Shown piece by piece: positions 27,276 through 35,681 of a stretch of 64,000 bases of DNA. The first letter of the stretch is position 1. Every line of letters begins with the position of its first letter. Under the pieces are notes generated by a model. That model had not been told where the DNA came from and did no database searches. It worked only from the letters and a program-made list of their open reading frames with translations. Made by a program: the position numbers and the translations under genes. Source of the DNA: JBBSDP01 sp038240605 (GTDB lineage Bacteria; Planctomycetota; Phycisphaerae; Tepidisphaerales; Tepidisphaeraceae); contig JBBSDP010000024.1 of assembly GCA_038240605.1 (NCBI GenBank), forward strand, positions 4,533 through 68,532, read 5' to 3'.

Positions 27276-30122
27276 GTGGATTTCGTATTGCGGACTCTCG
27301 CCGATCGCGCCAGTCGCGGTAAACCTTGTGCGATCCAGCAAGCATCGAGGTTGAATCGTCGCCAACATCGGCGTCCGCTGTCGGCCGTGGAGATCTTAGA
27401 GAGCAGGATGCTGCTCTCCGCCTATCAACTTTTCGTCGATCCGAGCAAGGGCAACGACCCCGATGGCACGGGGACCAGCGCTCTGCCTTTCCGAACGATC
27501 TCCCATGCGCTCGCGAGCATCCTTGCGCCCGGCGATACCGTCGACGTCCGCGTCATCGGCGCGGCGCCGGTATTGTCGAGCAGCGATTCGCTCGCGCTGG
27601 AGCCGTCGCAGCTCGACGGCTCGCAGATCACCATCGAGCCCGACATCGCCGGCGCGACGATGACGCTGTCGTTCGCGTCGCAGAAGAACTTCTGCGTCAT
27701 CAATTCCGGTTTCACTTCCCCGACCGGCGTCACGATCAAGAACCTTTCCGTTGGCGGTCTCCTGCATTACGGGTTCATTTCCCCGGGGGAAGTCCCCAAT
27801 GTCAGTCTCACGCTCAACAACTGTTCCTTCACGCACGGCGGCGCCGCCGCAACGTCGTTCGTCCAATGGGGAAACAGCAATCCCAACAACAATCAGCCGA
27901 ACATCACGATCGATCATTCGACCGTGATCAACTTCGCCGGCCAGCTTGTCCTGAACGTCGCGGGGGACGTTGTCGTGGATAACGGCTCGGTGTTTCGCAC
28001 GAGCGTAGACCTGACGAGCGACCTCGTTTACGCCAACGCGTTCAAGAGCGTCTTGCTGAGCGATAGCCAGTTCGTGCCCACGGGCGGTGGAAATTATGGA
28101 ATCCTGGAGGCCGTCCCCCTTGGGCCGACCTCAATCACCCTCGACGGGTTCACGTTCGATGGAACGAATTTCAGGGGCTCACCGCAGGCGCTGGTCAACA
28201 TTCCGCAGTTCAATCCGGCCACGCCCGCGGCCACGAAGTGCACGATCAGCATTCGGAACTCGCATCTGACATTCATCGGAAAGGGGACGACCGTTCTCGT
28301 CAGCCTGGGCCTGTTCGATGACGGCACCAAAACGAGGGAACAGACTCGGGCAGCACTGACCGATCGGAACGGCGGAGTGGTCATCGAAGGCAACACGCTG
28401 ATCAACACGGGCAATGTTGGCGGATCAGGTGCGCTGGCGTTGGGAGAAGGCGCGGACAACGCCGTCGTCATGGGCAACTTCATCCGCAACGGCGATGCGA
28501 CCGTCCCGTCGGGTCATTGCCTGGACCTCTCCGGCGACGGCATCCTCTTTGAAGATAACGTCTGCGTTGGCTTCCTCACCTGCACGGCATTCGGAAACAA
28601 CGAGACGATCAAGAATAACACGATGTATTGTTTCGCCTCGGGCATCATCTTCGGCAAAACGGGCGGTGGGGCATGGAACGACTCCCAGGGTTCGATCTGC
28701 ACCAATAACATCATCGAGGCGATTGGACCCTCGGCGACAAACCAGGCGGCGATTTCCGACTACCACTGGAACGCCCGGTACAACAACACCGACAGCAAGT
28801 TCGCCAACCAGGTGGATGGCAACCTCATCTGGTGCCCGAACGGCGAAGCGCTGGCCAACTACGATGCTCAGGCAGCGACCTCGGTGACGCAAATGCAGAA
28901 CATTTGGAAAGCCGGATCGGCGAGTGGGTTGGGGACGACGCCGTGGGGGCTCTTCCCGAACAACGACGCGGGAACTTCGAGCGTGGATCCGATGTTCGCC
29001 AATCCGTCGGCGCTCGACGGGTTCGGCGGGTTTGCGCCAAAGAATCCGGCGGTCGCCCATAGCGACGGCACATTTTTCGGTGCGGTGGGCGGCGCGGTGG
29101 CCGGCCGTGTGAGCAATCCGCAGACAGGCGTGCCCGTCGTCGGCGCGACGATCTACATCGACGCGAACAAGAACGGCCAACTCGACAGTGGAGAGACGAG
29201 TACGATGACGGACGGCTCGGGAAATTACCTGATCCAGTCCCTGCCCGCCGGCACGTTCCGGGTTACGGAAATTCCGACTGCTGGATTGTCCGTAGGAGCG
29301 CCGGCGGCCGGTTATGTCGATGAAGCCGTCGCGTTCGGCACTCAGCTCTCTGGCGTTAACTTCGGGGACACCCCCATTCCCGCCGTGACAGGCCCGGATC
29401 TGGTTGCATCCCTCTCCGGGACGCTGCCGAAGAGCGCATTGTCGGGCGACTCCGGCAAGGTCCTGCTCCGCATCACGAATCGTGGAAAGATGATCGCCAC
29501 GGGCTCGACCTTTATTCCCATTTATGCGTCGGCCGATCAGTCGCTCGATTCAAGCGATCTCCAGATCACGCAGTACAGCACGCGATTCAATCTCCGGCCA
29601 GGCCAGTCACAATCGATCTCGATCCTCTTCAAATATCCGGCAGGTTTTTCAGGTCCCATGCACGTCATCGCATCGGTCAACCCGGCGGATGTGATCGCCG
29701 AGACCAGTTACGCCAACGACGTTGCCGCGACCTCCAAAGCCGTCATGGTGGCCGCGCCCTTCGTCGATCTTGCCGGGTCGTACGGGCAGCTTCGAACGAT
29801 GCGCAGGTCATCGCCTGGAACCGTACCGATCAAGATCGATAATCTCGGAAACGTGCCGGCGGTCGGCTCAATCCCGGTGGACATGTACCTTTCATCCGAC
29901 ACGACGCTCGATAGCGCCGACACATTGATCGCGCACATCGACTCGCTGCCAATCAACATCAAGCCCCGCAAGGCCAAAATCCTCTCCCTGCCAGTGAGGG
30001 GGACGTTACCCCCAGCCGGGCATTACTACCTGATCCTGCAATTGAACGTTCCACAGGGGGTCAGCGAGAGGAACATCGCGAACAATACGGTGGTAAGCGG
30101 TTCGACAATTTCGCTCACGTAG
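27276..30122 (+). CDS. Secreted LEPR-XLL right-handed beta-helix protein with SdrD-type and CARDB domains
   Basis: A 948-residue exported protein. The N-terminus bears the planctomycete LEPR-XLL-type signal (RRPLSAVEILESRMLLSA, residues 32-49). Residues about 50-610 form a right-handed parallel beta-helix (FVDPSKGNDPDGTGTSALPF, repeated N-rich turns such as NTLINTG and NNETIKNNTMY), a fold used for polysaccharide binding or cleavage. Then an SdrD B-like domain with a calcium-type loop (IYIDANKNGQLDSGE), and two CARDB/Ig-like modules (PDLVASLSG..., FVDLAGSYG...). The GTG start has AGGCAGGA upstream. The catalytic activity is not evident, so it may be an adhesin or lyase-like surface protein. 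The next gene begins on the base after its stop. Confidence 0.88.
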   Translation: MDFVLRTLADRASRGKPCAIQQASRLNRRQHRRPLSAVEILESRMLLSAYQLFVDPSKGNDPDGTGTSALPFRTISHALASILAPGDTVDVRVIGAAPVLSSSDSLALEPSQLDGSQITIEPDIAGATMTLSFASQKNFCVINSGFTSPTGVTIKNLSVGGLLHYGFISPGEVPNVSLTLNNCSFTHGGAAATSFVQWGNSNPNNNQPNITIDHSTVINFAGQLVLNVAGDVVVDNGSVFRTSVDLTSDLVYANAFKSVLLSDSQFVPTGGGNYGILEAVPLGPTSITLDGFTFDGTNFRGSPQALVNIPQFNPATPAATKCTISIRNSHLTFIGKGTTVLVSLGLFDDGTKTREQTRAALTDRNGGVVIEGNTLINTGNVGGSGALALGEGADNAVVMGNFIRNGDATVPSGHCLDLSGDGILFEDNVCVGFLTCTAFGNNETIKNNTMYCFASGIIFGKTGGGAWNDSQGSICTNNIIEAIGPSATNQAAISDYHWNARYNNTDSKFANQVDGNLIWCPNGEALANYDAQAATSVTQMQNIWKAGSASGLGTTPWGLFPNNDAGTSSVDPMFANPSALDGFGGFAPKNPAVAHSDGTFFGAVGGAVAGRVSNPQTGVPVVGATIYIDANKNGQLDSGETSTMTDGSGNYLIQSLPAGTFRVTEIPTAGLSVGAPAAGYVDEAVAFGTQLSGVNFGDTPIPAVTGPDLVASLSGTLPKSALSGDSGKVLLRITNRGKMIATGSTFIPIYASADQSLDSSDLQITQYSTRFNLRPGQSQSISILFKYPAGFSGPMHVIASVNPADVIAETSYANDVAATSKAVMVAAPFVDLAGSYGQLRTMRRSSPGTVPIKIDNLGNVPAVGSIPVDMYLSSDTTLDSADTLIAHIDSLPINIKPRKAKILSLPVRGTLPPAGHYYLILQLNVPQGVSERNIANNTVVSGSTISLT

Positions 30123-30659
30123 ATGGAACTATTTCGGGCGATGCGTCGTCGTCTGTTCACTATCCTCTCGGCGGTGTGGCTGGTGCTCTGCGTTTCAACA
30201 TGCGCGCTGTGGGTGCGAGGTTATGGCTACCACGATCGGGTTCACTGGGTCAGCTCCACCGGCAGAAGGGGCGCGGAGTCTTCCCGGGGCCGGCTTCTGT
30301 TATGGCGGCAGCGAGCGGACGGATGGACGTATGACGCGCAGCGGCCAGGATGGTCCGTCGGACATACCCCCTCGGAGTCGCTCGGCAACGGCCCGCCCGG
30401 CTTGCCAATGAAATGGGAGTTCGCAGGGGTGAGCGTGCGTCGCGACTACGCGATGGAAACATATTTCCTCTATGTGGGCGTGCCGTACTGTTGGGTGGCG
30501 GCTGTACTGTTGATTCCGATCGCGCTCGTCTCCTATCGCCGGCTTCACAATCGCGTCCATTCCACTGGCGTCTGCCCCGTCTGCGCCTACGACCTCCGCG
30601 CTACGCCCGACCGTTGCCCCGAGTGCGGAACGGTACCAACGAAAGCGGTGAAGGCGTGA
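30123..30659 (+). CDS. Small two-helix membrane protein with C-terminal zinc ribbon
   Basis: A 178-residue protein of a planctomycete-type family. TM1 is about residues 11-32 (LFTILSAVWLVLCVSTCALWV), then a Trp/Gly-rich periplasmic loop, TM2 about 115-136 (YLFVGVPYCWVAAVLLIP-like), and a cytosolic tail with CPVCAYDLRATPDRCPECG, two CxxC knuckles of a zinc ribbon. Its role is not known. The ATG immediately follows the upstream TAG, so it is translationally coupled to the beta-helix protein despite having no clear topic in common. A second zinc-ribbon membrane protein lies at 34186-34911. Confidence 0.75.
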   Translation: MELFRAMRRRLFTILSAVWLVLCVSTCALWVRGYGYHDRVHWVSSTGRRGAESSRGRLLLWRQRADGWTYDAQRPGWSVGHTPSESLGNGPPGLPMKWEFAGVSVRRDYAMETYFLYVGVPYCWVAAVLLIPIALVSYRRLHNRVHSTGVCPVCAYDLRATPDRCPECGTVPTKAVKA

Positions 30660-30755
30660 AGCGTCGAGGGTTCACCATTCCAACGACGATTCCCCGAAAC
30701 TTTCGCGCCCGCTCGCGCGTCTAACGTTGTTGTCTCATACATCGAGGAGGACCCC

Positions 30756-31640
30756 ATGCACTCGAAGCGCATGATGCTGGCGTTGTTTGCAGTCTTGCTG
30801 ATCGGAACGGCCGCCGTTTAGACGAGGATCGGACTGGCTGAGGCTCCTCCCGCTGATCCAACCACGGAGGGCGGGTTTGTCGCTCGCTCGATCGAAGCGA
30901 AGTCCGCTCAACCGGCGGCTCAGGTCGGCAATGGAGCGAAGGGAAATTACAGGACGCTTCTCCGGCAGATCGAAGTGGCCGGAGATCGCGAGCAGTACGG
31001 CGATTTCTATGATTTTGGCTACTGGTCAGGAACCAGCTACGGCGGGCAGGAGAACCTGCCGGCGGGGTATTGGGTCTATCTCGCGCCCAATTGGTACATC
31101 TTCCGGGACGCGGCTACATTGCCCGCCGTCGCAAGCGCGCCGCGCATGTGGAGCCCGGAGCAGGCGACGGGCGCGCCGGATACCTGGCCGCGGGCCGGCG
31201 ACATTCAAACTGCATGGGCCTCGGCCACGCCCGATGGCCAACGCGAGTGGCTCGAGCTCACCTACGATGCCCCCATTCGTCCGTCAGCCGTGATCATCTA
31301 TGAGACCTTCAACCCCGGCGCAGTCGATCGAGTGACTGGTATTGACCCGACTGGAAAAGAAGTGGAACTCTGGATCGGCGTCGATCCGACGCCCGCCGGC
31401 CAGGGAAAGGGAATTTCCGTCATTCCGCTCCATCCGGATTTCGACGTGACGCGGATCCGCCTCTACCTCGACTCGCCGAAAGTAGCCGGCTGGAACGAAA
31501 TCGACTCCGTCGGACTACTCGATGCCGCCGGCACCACGCACTGGGCTAAGAGCGCCACCGCGAGCAGCACCTATGCGGATGTCATCGGAGCCCAACCGAC
31601 GGAGACGGAAGATCGGCTGCGTCTCTTGGAATCGAAGTAA
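30756..31640 (+). pseudogene. Exported discoidin-like domain protein with amber codon in its signal peptide
   Basis: A strong site GAGGAGG (30744-30750) precedes ATG 30756 and a textbook signal peptide, MHSKRMMLALFAVLLIGTAA, but codon 22 is TAG (30819-30821). The same frame then stays open for another 272 codons and encodes a soluble protein with FYDFGYWSGTSYGG, a W/Y-rich block, and a discoidin-like beta-sandwich (ATGAPDTWPRAGDIQTAWAS, WLELTYDAPIRPSAVIIYET). I infer one former gene of about 294 residues, inactivated by a nonsense change. Alternatives are reinitiation at GTG 30975, which would make a cytosolic fragment, or a sequencing error. TAG is an ordinary stop elsewhere in the window, so general recoding is unlikely. 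Confidence 0.75.
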
Positions 31641-31744
31641 ACGCACTCACTTTTCTGGGACAAGTATTGGCAGGCTGGTAATTCAAACGGGGCCTGCGTG
31701 CGTCGGAGGTTCGATCGATCATCTGCTTTTGGGACATAACACAT

Positions 31745-32674
31745 ATGTCGAATCGCGATGCTCTGCTCCTTGCGCTCCTTGGTGCGGTCTTGCACGTTTC
31801 GGTATCGGTGACACACGGTGAATCGGAGTCGGTCAAGTCGGTGCCGGTCCGGTTACCTTTGGGGTCTGCGAGGTTCGACGCTTATCGCGGAATCGTGACG
31901 TTCCAGGAACTGGGCGATGATGGAAAATCCTATCGCGTGGATCTGACGATCGACAAGGCATGGGGCACGCCTCCCATCAAGAGAAGCCGAATCGACGCCT
32001 GGCTGCTTGCGCGCGGAGGCCACGCCGTGCCGGGGCGAGATGCGCTGGAAGTGCCCGGGCAGAGCCGCGACGTTCTCGTTGAGGTCGGATCGAGAGGGGC
32101 AACCGCCAATGCGATCTTCTTTTTTGATCGAAGTATCCCCCGAGAGCAGTTAACGGCGTTCGTCATCGCCATCGATGGGATTCCGTCCGCCTTTGGAATA
32201 CCGCCGGTGACGGCGGTGCTCCCCGCTGCGACGGCCCCCGGTTCGGCGGTGAAACCGCCAGTTGACGTCAATGCCAAAGGGGCGGCGTCATCCTCGCCAA
32301 ATCCGGAACCCGTTGAAGAGCTGAAAGCCTGGCAGGGAAATTGGGTGATTGATGCCGCGGGTTCCGCAGGTGCCAAGCCGCTTCCGGATGAAACCGCACT
32401 GACTAAGGGCGGGGTGGTCACCATCAGCGGCAATCAATTGCTGCGAGAAGGGAAAGTCATGGCAACACTGGCGACGGATTTTTCGCTTCTTGGAATGGAC
32501 GTTGAGCGTGACCTAAAGTTTTCTCGCCGTCCGTTGTTGCTGCTGATGAACGATGGCAAGGCAATCCTGTGTGCCTACAAGCATGAAGGGGATTCGGTCG
32601 AACTCGTATATCCTCATACGATGGGCCGTATCGCGGCTGGTTATCGTGTCTACTTTAAGCGAAGCGGGCCCTGA
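31745..32674 (+). CDS. Hypothetical exported protein, TIGR03067-like C-terminal region
   Basis: A 309-residue protein with a signal peptide (MSNRDALLLALLGAVLHVSV). Residues 35-165 form a beta-rich domain of unknown type. A Pro/Ala/Ser linker follows, then residues about 190-305 begin ELKAWQGNWVIDAAG with DGKAILCAYKHEG later, which resembles the planctomycete TIGR03067 lipocalin-like domain; the match is by eye. No catalytic residues are evident. There is no strong ribosome site. Upstream is the amber-interrupted gene in the same direction. Confidence 0.6.
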   Translation: MSNRDALLLALLGAVLHVSVSVTHGESESVKSVPVRLPLGSARFDAYRGIVTFQELGDDGKSYRVDLTIDKAWGTPPIKRSRIDAWLLARGGHAVPGRDALEVPGQSRDVLVEVGSRGATANAIFFFDRSIPREQLTAFVIAIDGIPSAFGIPPVTAVLPAATAPGSAVKPPVDVNAKGAASSSPNPEPVEELKAWQGNWVIDAAGSAGAKPLPDETALTKGGVVTISGNQLLREGKVMATLATDFSLLGMDVERDLKFSRRPLLLLMNDGKAILCAYKHEGDSVELVYPHTMGRIAAGYRVYFKRSGP

Positions 32675-32782
32675 TTCGTTTCGCCGACTGACTTCCGGCC
32701 TGTACTCCAGGAAATGAAGTAGAGGTTTGCGAAGTGGTATTTGCGATGGTCAAGACAGAATTTAACGCGTCGAGACGCATCC

Positions 32783-32815
32783 GTCGGCATGCTGTCGGCA
32801 TGTGTTGTCGGCATG
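32783..32815. repeat. Three GTCGGCATG repeats
   Basis: GTCGGCATG occurs exactly at 32783-32791, 32794-32802 and 32807-32815, upstream of the epimerase gene. Spacing is 11 and 13 bases, near one helical turn. It could be an operator or a simple sequence expansion; nothing further can be said. Confidence 0.6.
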
Positions 32816-32885
32816 CTTGAACCTCTATTTCCCGCCCCTTACACTTCGCGCGGTCTTTGCACCCAGGCCGTTCCACCGACCCTCC

Positions 32886-33863
32886 ATGCAGAAGCAAACG
32901 ATCCTCGTCACCGGCGTCGCAGGGTTTATCGCATCGCATGCGGCGCAAGCGCTGGTCCGGCGAGGGTACCGGGTCGTGGGCGTCGATAACTTCTGCGATT
33001 TTTACGACCGCTCCTGGAAAGAGCTGAATGTCAAGGCTATCGGGGCGACGGAGCCGGTCGAGGTGGAGGAGATCGATATCGTCGATGGGCCGGGCATCGA
33101 CGCGATCATGGCGCGGACGAAGCCGGATGCGATCCTGCACCTGGCGGCGATGGCGGGGGTGCGGCCTTCGATCGAGCGACCGAGCTACTACTGCCGCGTG
33201 AACCTCGAGGGGACCACCAACCTGCTCCAGTCGGCGGTGAAGCACGGCGTCAAGAAATTCCTCTTCGCCTCCAGCTCCAGCGTCTACGGCAATGCCATCC
33301 GGGTGCCGTTCTCGGAGGAAGACCCGGTCGAGGAGCCGATCAGCCCGTACGCCGCCACCAAGCGCGCGGGGGAGTTGCTCTGCTACACGTTCTGGCACCT
33401 CTACAAGCTGCCGGTGTTTTGCCTGCGCTTCTTCACGGTTTACGGCCCGCGGCAACGGCCGGACCTGGCGATCCACAAGTTCACCCGTCTCATTGCCCGC
33501 GGTGAGCCGATCCCGGTCTTCGGCGACGGGTCGACCAGCCGTGACTACACGTTCGTCGAAGACACGGTGGCAGGCATCCTCGCCAGCCTGGAGCGGTGCG
33601 ACCGCTACCGCATCTACAACCTGGGCGGATCCGATCCGGTGAAGCTCAGCGACCTGATCTCCGGCCTCGAGCGCGCGATCGGCAAGCGCGCCATCATCGA
33701 CCGCCGTCCCCCGCAGCCGGGCGACGTGGAACGAACGTACGCCGACCTGACCCGCGCGACCGCCGAGCTGGGATATAAGCCGAAGGTGACGCTACATGAG
33801 GGGCTGCGCCGATTTGTGGAATGGTTCGACGAGTACGGACACCTGTACAGACTTGAAACGTGA
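32886..33863 (+). CDS. NAD-dependent sugar epimerase/dehydratase (UDP-glucuronate 4-epimerase-like)
   Basis: A 325-residue extended SDR enzyme. The dinucleotide motif reads TGVAGFIAS at residues 9-17, with Ala replacing the third glycine of GxxGxxG. Later landmarks are HLAAMAGVRPS, SSSSVYG (catalytic Ser/Thr region), and PYAATKRAGE (YxxxK). The RFFTVYGPRQRPDLAI block is typical of UDP-glucuronate 4-epimerases and close relatives, which interconvert nucleotide sugars for surface polysaccharide. ATG 32886 gives the normal N-terminus; the frame is open to 32802. The stop codon lies at the start of a repeat patch, and no other polysaccharide gene adjoins it. Confidence 0.9.
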   Translation: MQKQTILVTGVAGFIASHAAQALVRRGYRVVGVDNFCDFYDRSWKELNVKAIGATEPVEVEEIDIVDGPGIDAIMARTKPDAILHLAAMAGVRPSIERPSYYCRVNLEGTTNLLQSAVKHGVKKFLFASSSSVYGNAIRVPFSEEDPVEEPISPYAATKRAGELLCYTFWHLYKLPVFCLRFFTVYGPRQRPDLAIHKFTRLIARGEPIPVFGDGSTSRDYTFVEDTVAGILASLERCDRYRIYNLGGSDPVKLSDLISGLERAIGKRAIIDRRPPQPGDVERTYADLTRATAELGYKPKVTLHEGLRRFVEWFDEYGHLYRLET

Positions 33864-33980
33864 AGAACTGAAACCGTGAAGACGTGAAACGCGAAGACGC
33901 TTGCCCGGAGGGATCTTCTCACGTTTCACGTTTTCACGTTTCACACCCCCACGTTTCACATCCCCATGTTTCCCGTCTTC
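33853..33980. repeat. GAAACGTGAA simple-repeat patch in inverted halves
   Basis: Degenerate units of GAAACGTGAAG run from 33853, overlapping the epimerase stop codon, to about 33899. After an 18-base spacer the inverse CACGTTTCAC unit recurs until about 33980. The two halves can fold back on each other. This repeats the logic of the patch upstream of ftsK (direct units followed by inverted units) with a different unit. It ends where the gene remnant on the minus strand begins. Confidence 0.85.
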
Positions 33981-34185
33981 ATTTGTTCAAACCATCTGCT
34001 CCGAGCGTCACGGTACCCACATCCACGACCTCCTGTTTCTCGGTGAGACGGAGGGTGAGGTGTTGGCGGGATTCGTCGGGACGGCCGAAGTTGGTGATCA
34101 CCGTTGCGTGCACGGTGGTCGGCGTGATCGCGCCGTTCACCGAACGGTCTCGCTCACCTGAGTCAACGGGTGGGAAGGAGGGGTA
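33979..34185 (-). pseudogene. C-terminal gene remnant, unrecognised
   Basis: The minus strand reads an open segment of about 68 codons with typical codon usage, ending in VVDVGTVTLGADGLNK and TGA at 33979-33981. It contains TVHATVITNFGRPDESRQ and LTLRLTEKQEV, which look like beta strands of a real domain end. The segment begins directly after the TAA of the upstream minus-strand gene and has no convincing start; an internal GTG would give 53 codons without a ribosome site. I read it as the tail of a deleted gene. The family is unknown. Confidence 0.45.
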
Positions 34186-34911
34186 TTAGGCGTTCGCGTA
34201 CATCATGTTTCGCATCGCGACCCAGTACGTCTCGAAGAGGTAAAAGGCAGCGAGGAGGACGACGCCACTCAGCAGATAGAGATAAGCGGGATCGGCGAGG
34301 ATGGAAATGATGCGACGGTCGAGCAGCACCTCGTGGCCGCGGACGAGGACGGCGGTCACGAATGCCACCGGCAGGTAATGCGCGGTGTGATAGTCGAGGC
34401 CCCGGCGGACGACGGCCAATGGCAGGCGATAGCCGCGATAACTTCCTTCCCAATGCGTGAGCCGGGCGGCGATGCCAATGGTGCCGGCCAGGAAAATGTA
34501 AGTGGCAAGCGTCAGCCCGATCCAGATGCCGATGCCGGCGTGGTATCGGATGTTCGCGAGCATCAGGTACCAGTTGAGGTGCGAGTAGGCGGCGGCTCCG
34601 AAGAGCAGGGCGGCAACGCCGCAATGGAGGCGGGCGAACCAGACGGACGATCCGCGCGGGCGGCGCGTGGCAAAGGTTCGGTAGAAACGAGCGGGGTGAG
34701 CAATCACCTGCCAGGTGGTGCGCAGGAACCCGGCCCGGGCGGAGGCGCCAGCCTCCCATGCCGGCGGGTGACGGAGCGTTGGGACGCTCTCGTCAGTGGG
34801 CTTTCCGCACTCGGGGCAGCGAGCCCCGGCGGACAGGCCGTTAAGCACGTAACCGCAGCCCTCGCAAAGGATATCGGATTCGGCCGCGACGTTGTCACCA
34901 GCGTAAGACAT
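34186..34911 (-). CDS. Multi-pass membrane protein with N-terminal zinc ribbon
   Basis: A 241-residue protein. Near the N-terminus is a zinc ribbon, CEGCGYVLNGLSAGARCPEC, of the same family style as at 30123-30659 but at the opposite end. About four to five hydrophobic helices follow (LHCGVAALLFGAAAYSHL, IGLTLATYIFLAGTIGIAA, LPVAFVTAVLV, LYLLSGVVLLAAFYLF). Function unknown. The start at 34911 is chosen as the first Met before the ribbon; the frame is open far upstream but that part lies antisense to the lipoprotein gene. Divergent from that gene with a 90-bp shared promoter region. Confidence 0.75.
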   Translation of the reverse strand: MSYAGDNVAAESDILCEGCGYVLNGLSAGARCPECGKPTDESVPTLRHPPAWEAGASARAGFLRTTWQVIAHPARFYRTFATRRPRGSSVWFARLHCGVAALLFGAAAYSHLNWYLMLANIRYHAGIGIWIGLTLATYIFLAGTIGIAARLTHWEGSYRGYRLPLAVVRRGLDYHTAHYLPVAFVTAVLVRGHEVLLDRRIISILADPAYLYLLSGVVLLAAFYLFETYWVAMRNMMYANA

Positions 34912-35001
34912 TGAAATATGGTATGCTTCTGGCCGGTAGACTGTCACTGCGGCGGAATCGTATCGATGATCGAAGTCCTCGGCATTCGACGCGGAGGCAA
35001 G

Positions 35002-35655
35002 ATGAATACGAAACGATGGATCGTGTGGATCGTCCCTGTGATGGCGATCGCCGTTGGTTGCGATCGAAAGGCCGCCAAGCCGGCTGCGCCACCCGCGCCG
35101 GTTGCGCGCGTGGTGGTCACGCCGCCGCCCCTGCAACCTCCGGCTGACCCCGCCGTTCCCAGGCCGGCGACCGAGCCGGCGCAGCCGGTCGGCGTCTTCA
35201 TGGCCATCGACCAGCGCATGGTCGATTTCCCGCGCGTGTGCGTGAAGGTCAGCCCGAGTCCAAAGGGAATTACGGCGCTGCTCTACACGGCGGACCCGCC
35301 CGCCGCGATCAACGATGATTACGTGGGCAACAGCATCTACCTCTCGATCCCGCTGACGCCTGCCCACCCTGGCGAGGCATCGATCGACGGCGCGACATGG
35401 CGATTCAAGGCGGTCAGCAGCGACCGCCCGTCCAACTCGTCCAAGTACGGCATCTTCCTACAGGGGCTTCGCTATCGCATGGAGCCGCAGGACGTACTGG
35501 TGAAGTTCACCGGGAGCGGTTCGGAACTGCGCGTGCAGATGGCGGGGCAATTCCTGATGTTCGATTCGAGCAACCGGACAGAACTGGGCGCGATCACGCC
35601 GCTCAGCGGCGATTTCACCGCCACGCTCGAGACAAACAATCCTTCAGATAAGTAA
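35002..35655 (+). CDS. Hypothetical lipoprotein
   Basis: A 217-residue lipoprotein: signal MNTKRWIVWIVPVMAIAVGC with lipobox AVGC, then an Ala/Pro linker (residues 25-60) and a beta-rich domain with DYVGNSIYLSIPLTPAHPGE and a Ser-rich loop. No known enzyme motif. GGAGG (34993-34997) lies four bases upstream of the ATG. It is convergent with sdhA, 26 bases apart. Family not recognised. Confidence 0.75.
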   Translation: MNTKRWIVWIVPVMAIAVGCDRKAAKPAAPPAPVARVVVTPPPLQPPADPAVPRPATEPAQPVGVFMAIDQRMVDFPRVCVKVSPSPKGITALLYTADPPAAINDDYVGNSIYLSIPLTPAHPGEASIDGATWRFKAVSSDRPSNSSKYGIFLQGLRYRMEPQDVLVKFTGSGSELRVQMAGQFLMFDSSNRTELGAITPLSGDFTATLETNNPSDK

Positions 35656-35681
35656 CCGCGTTTTCGCGCGTGCCTTTCCGA

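Noticed and set aside
30819..30821. General amber recoding or pyrrolysine
   Set aside because: TAG ends several normal genes in this window (for example at 667, 11136, 22276, 30122), and no pyl genes are present.
32700..32870. Long hairpin from AGAGGTT/AACCTCT and CGAAGTG/CACTTCG pairs
   Set aside because: The arms are in the wrong order to nest, so they do not form one stem.
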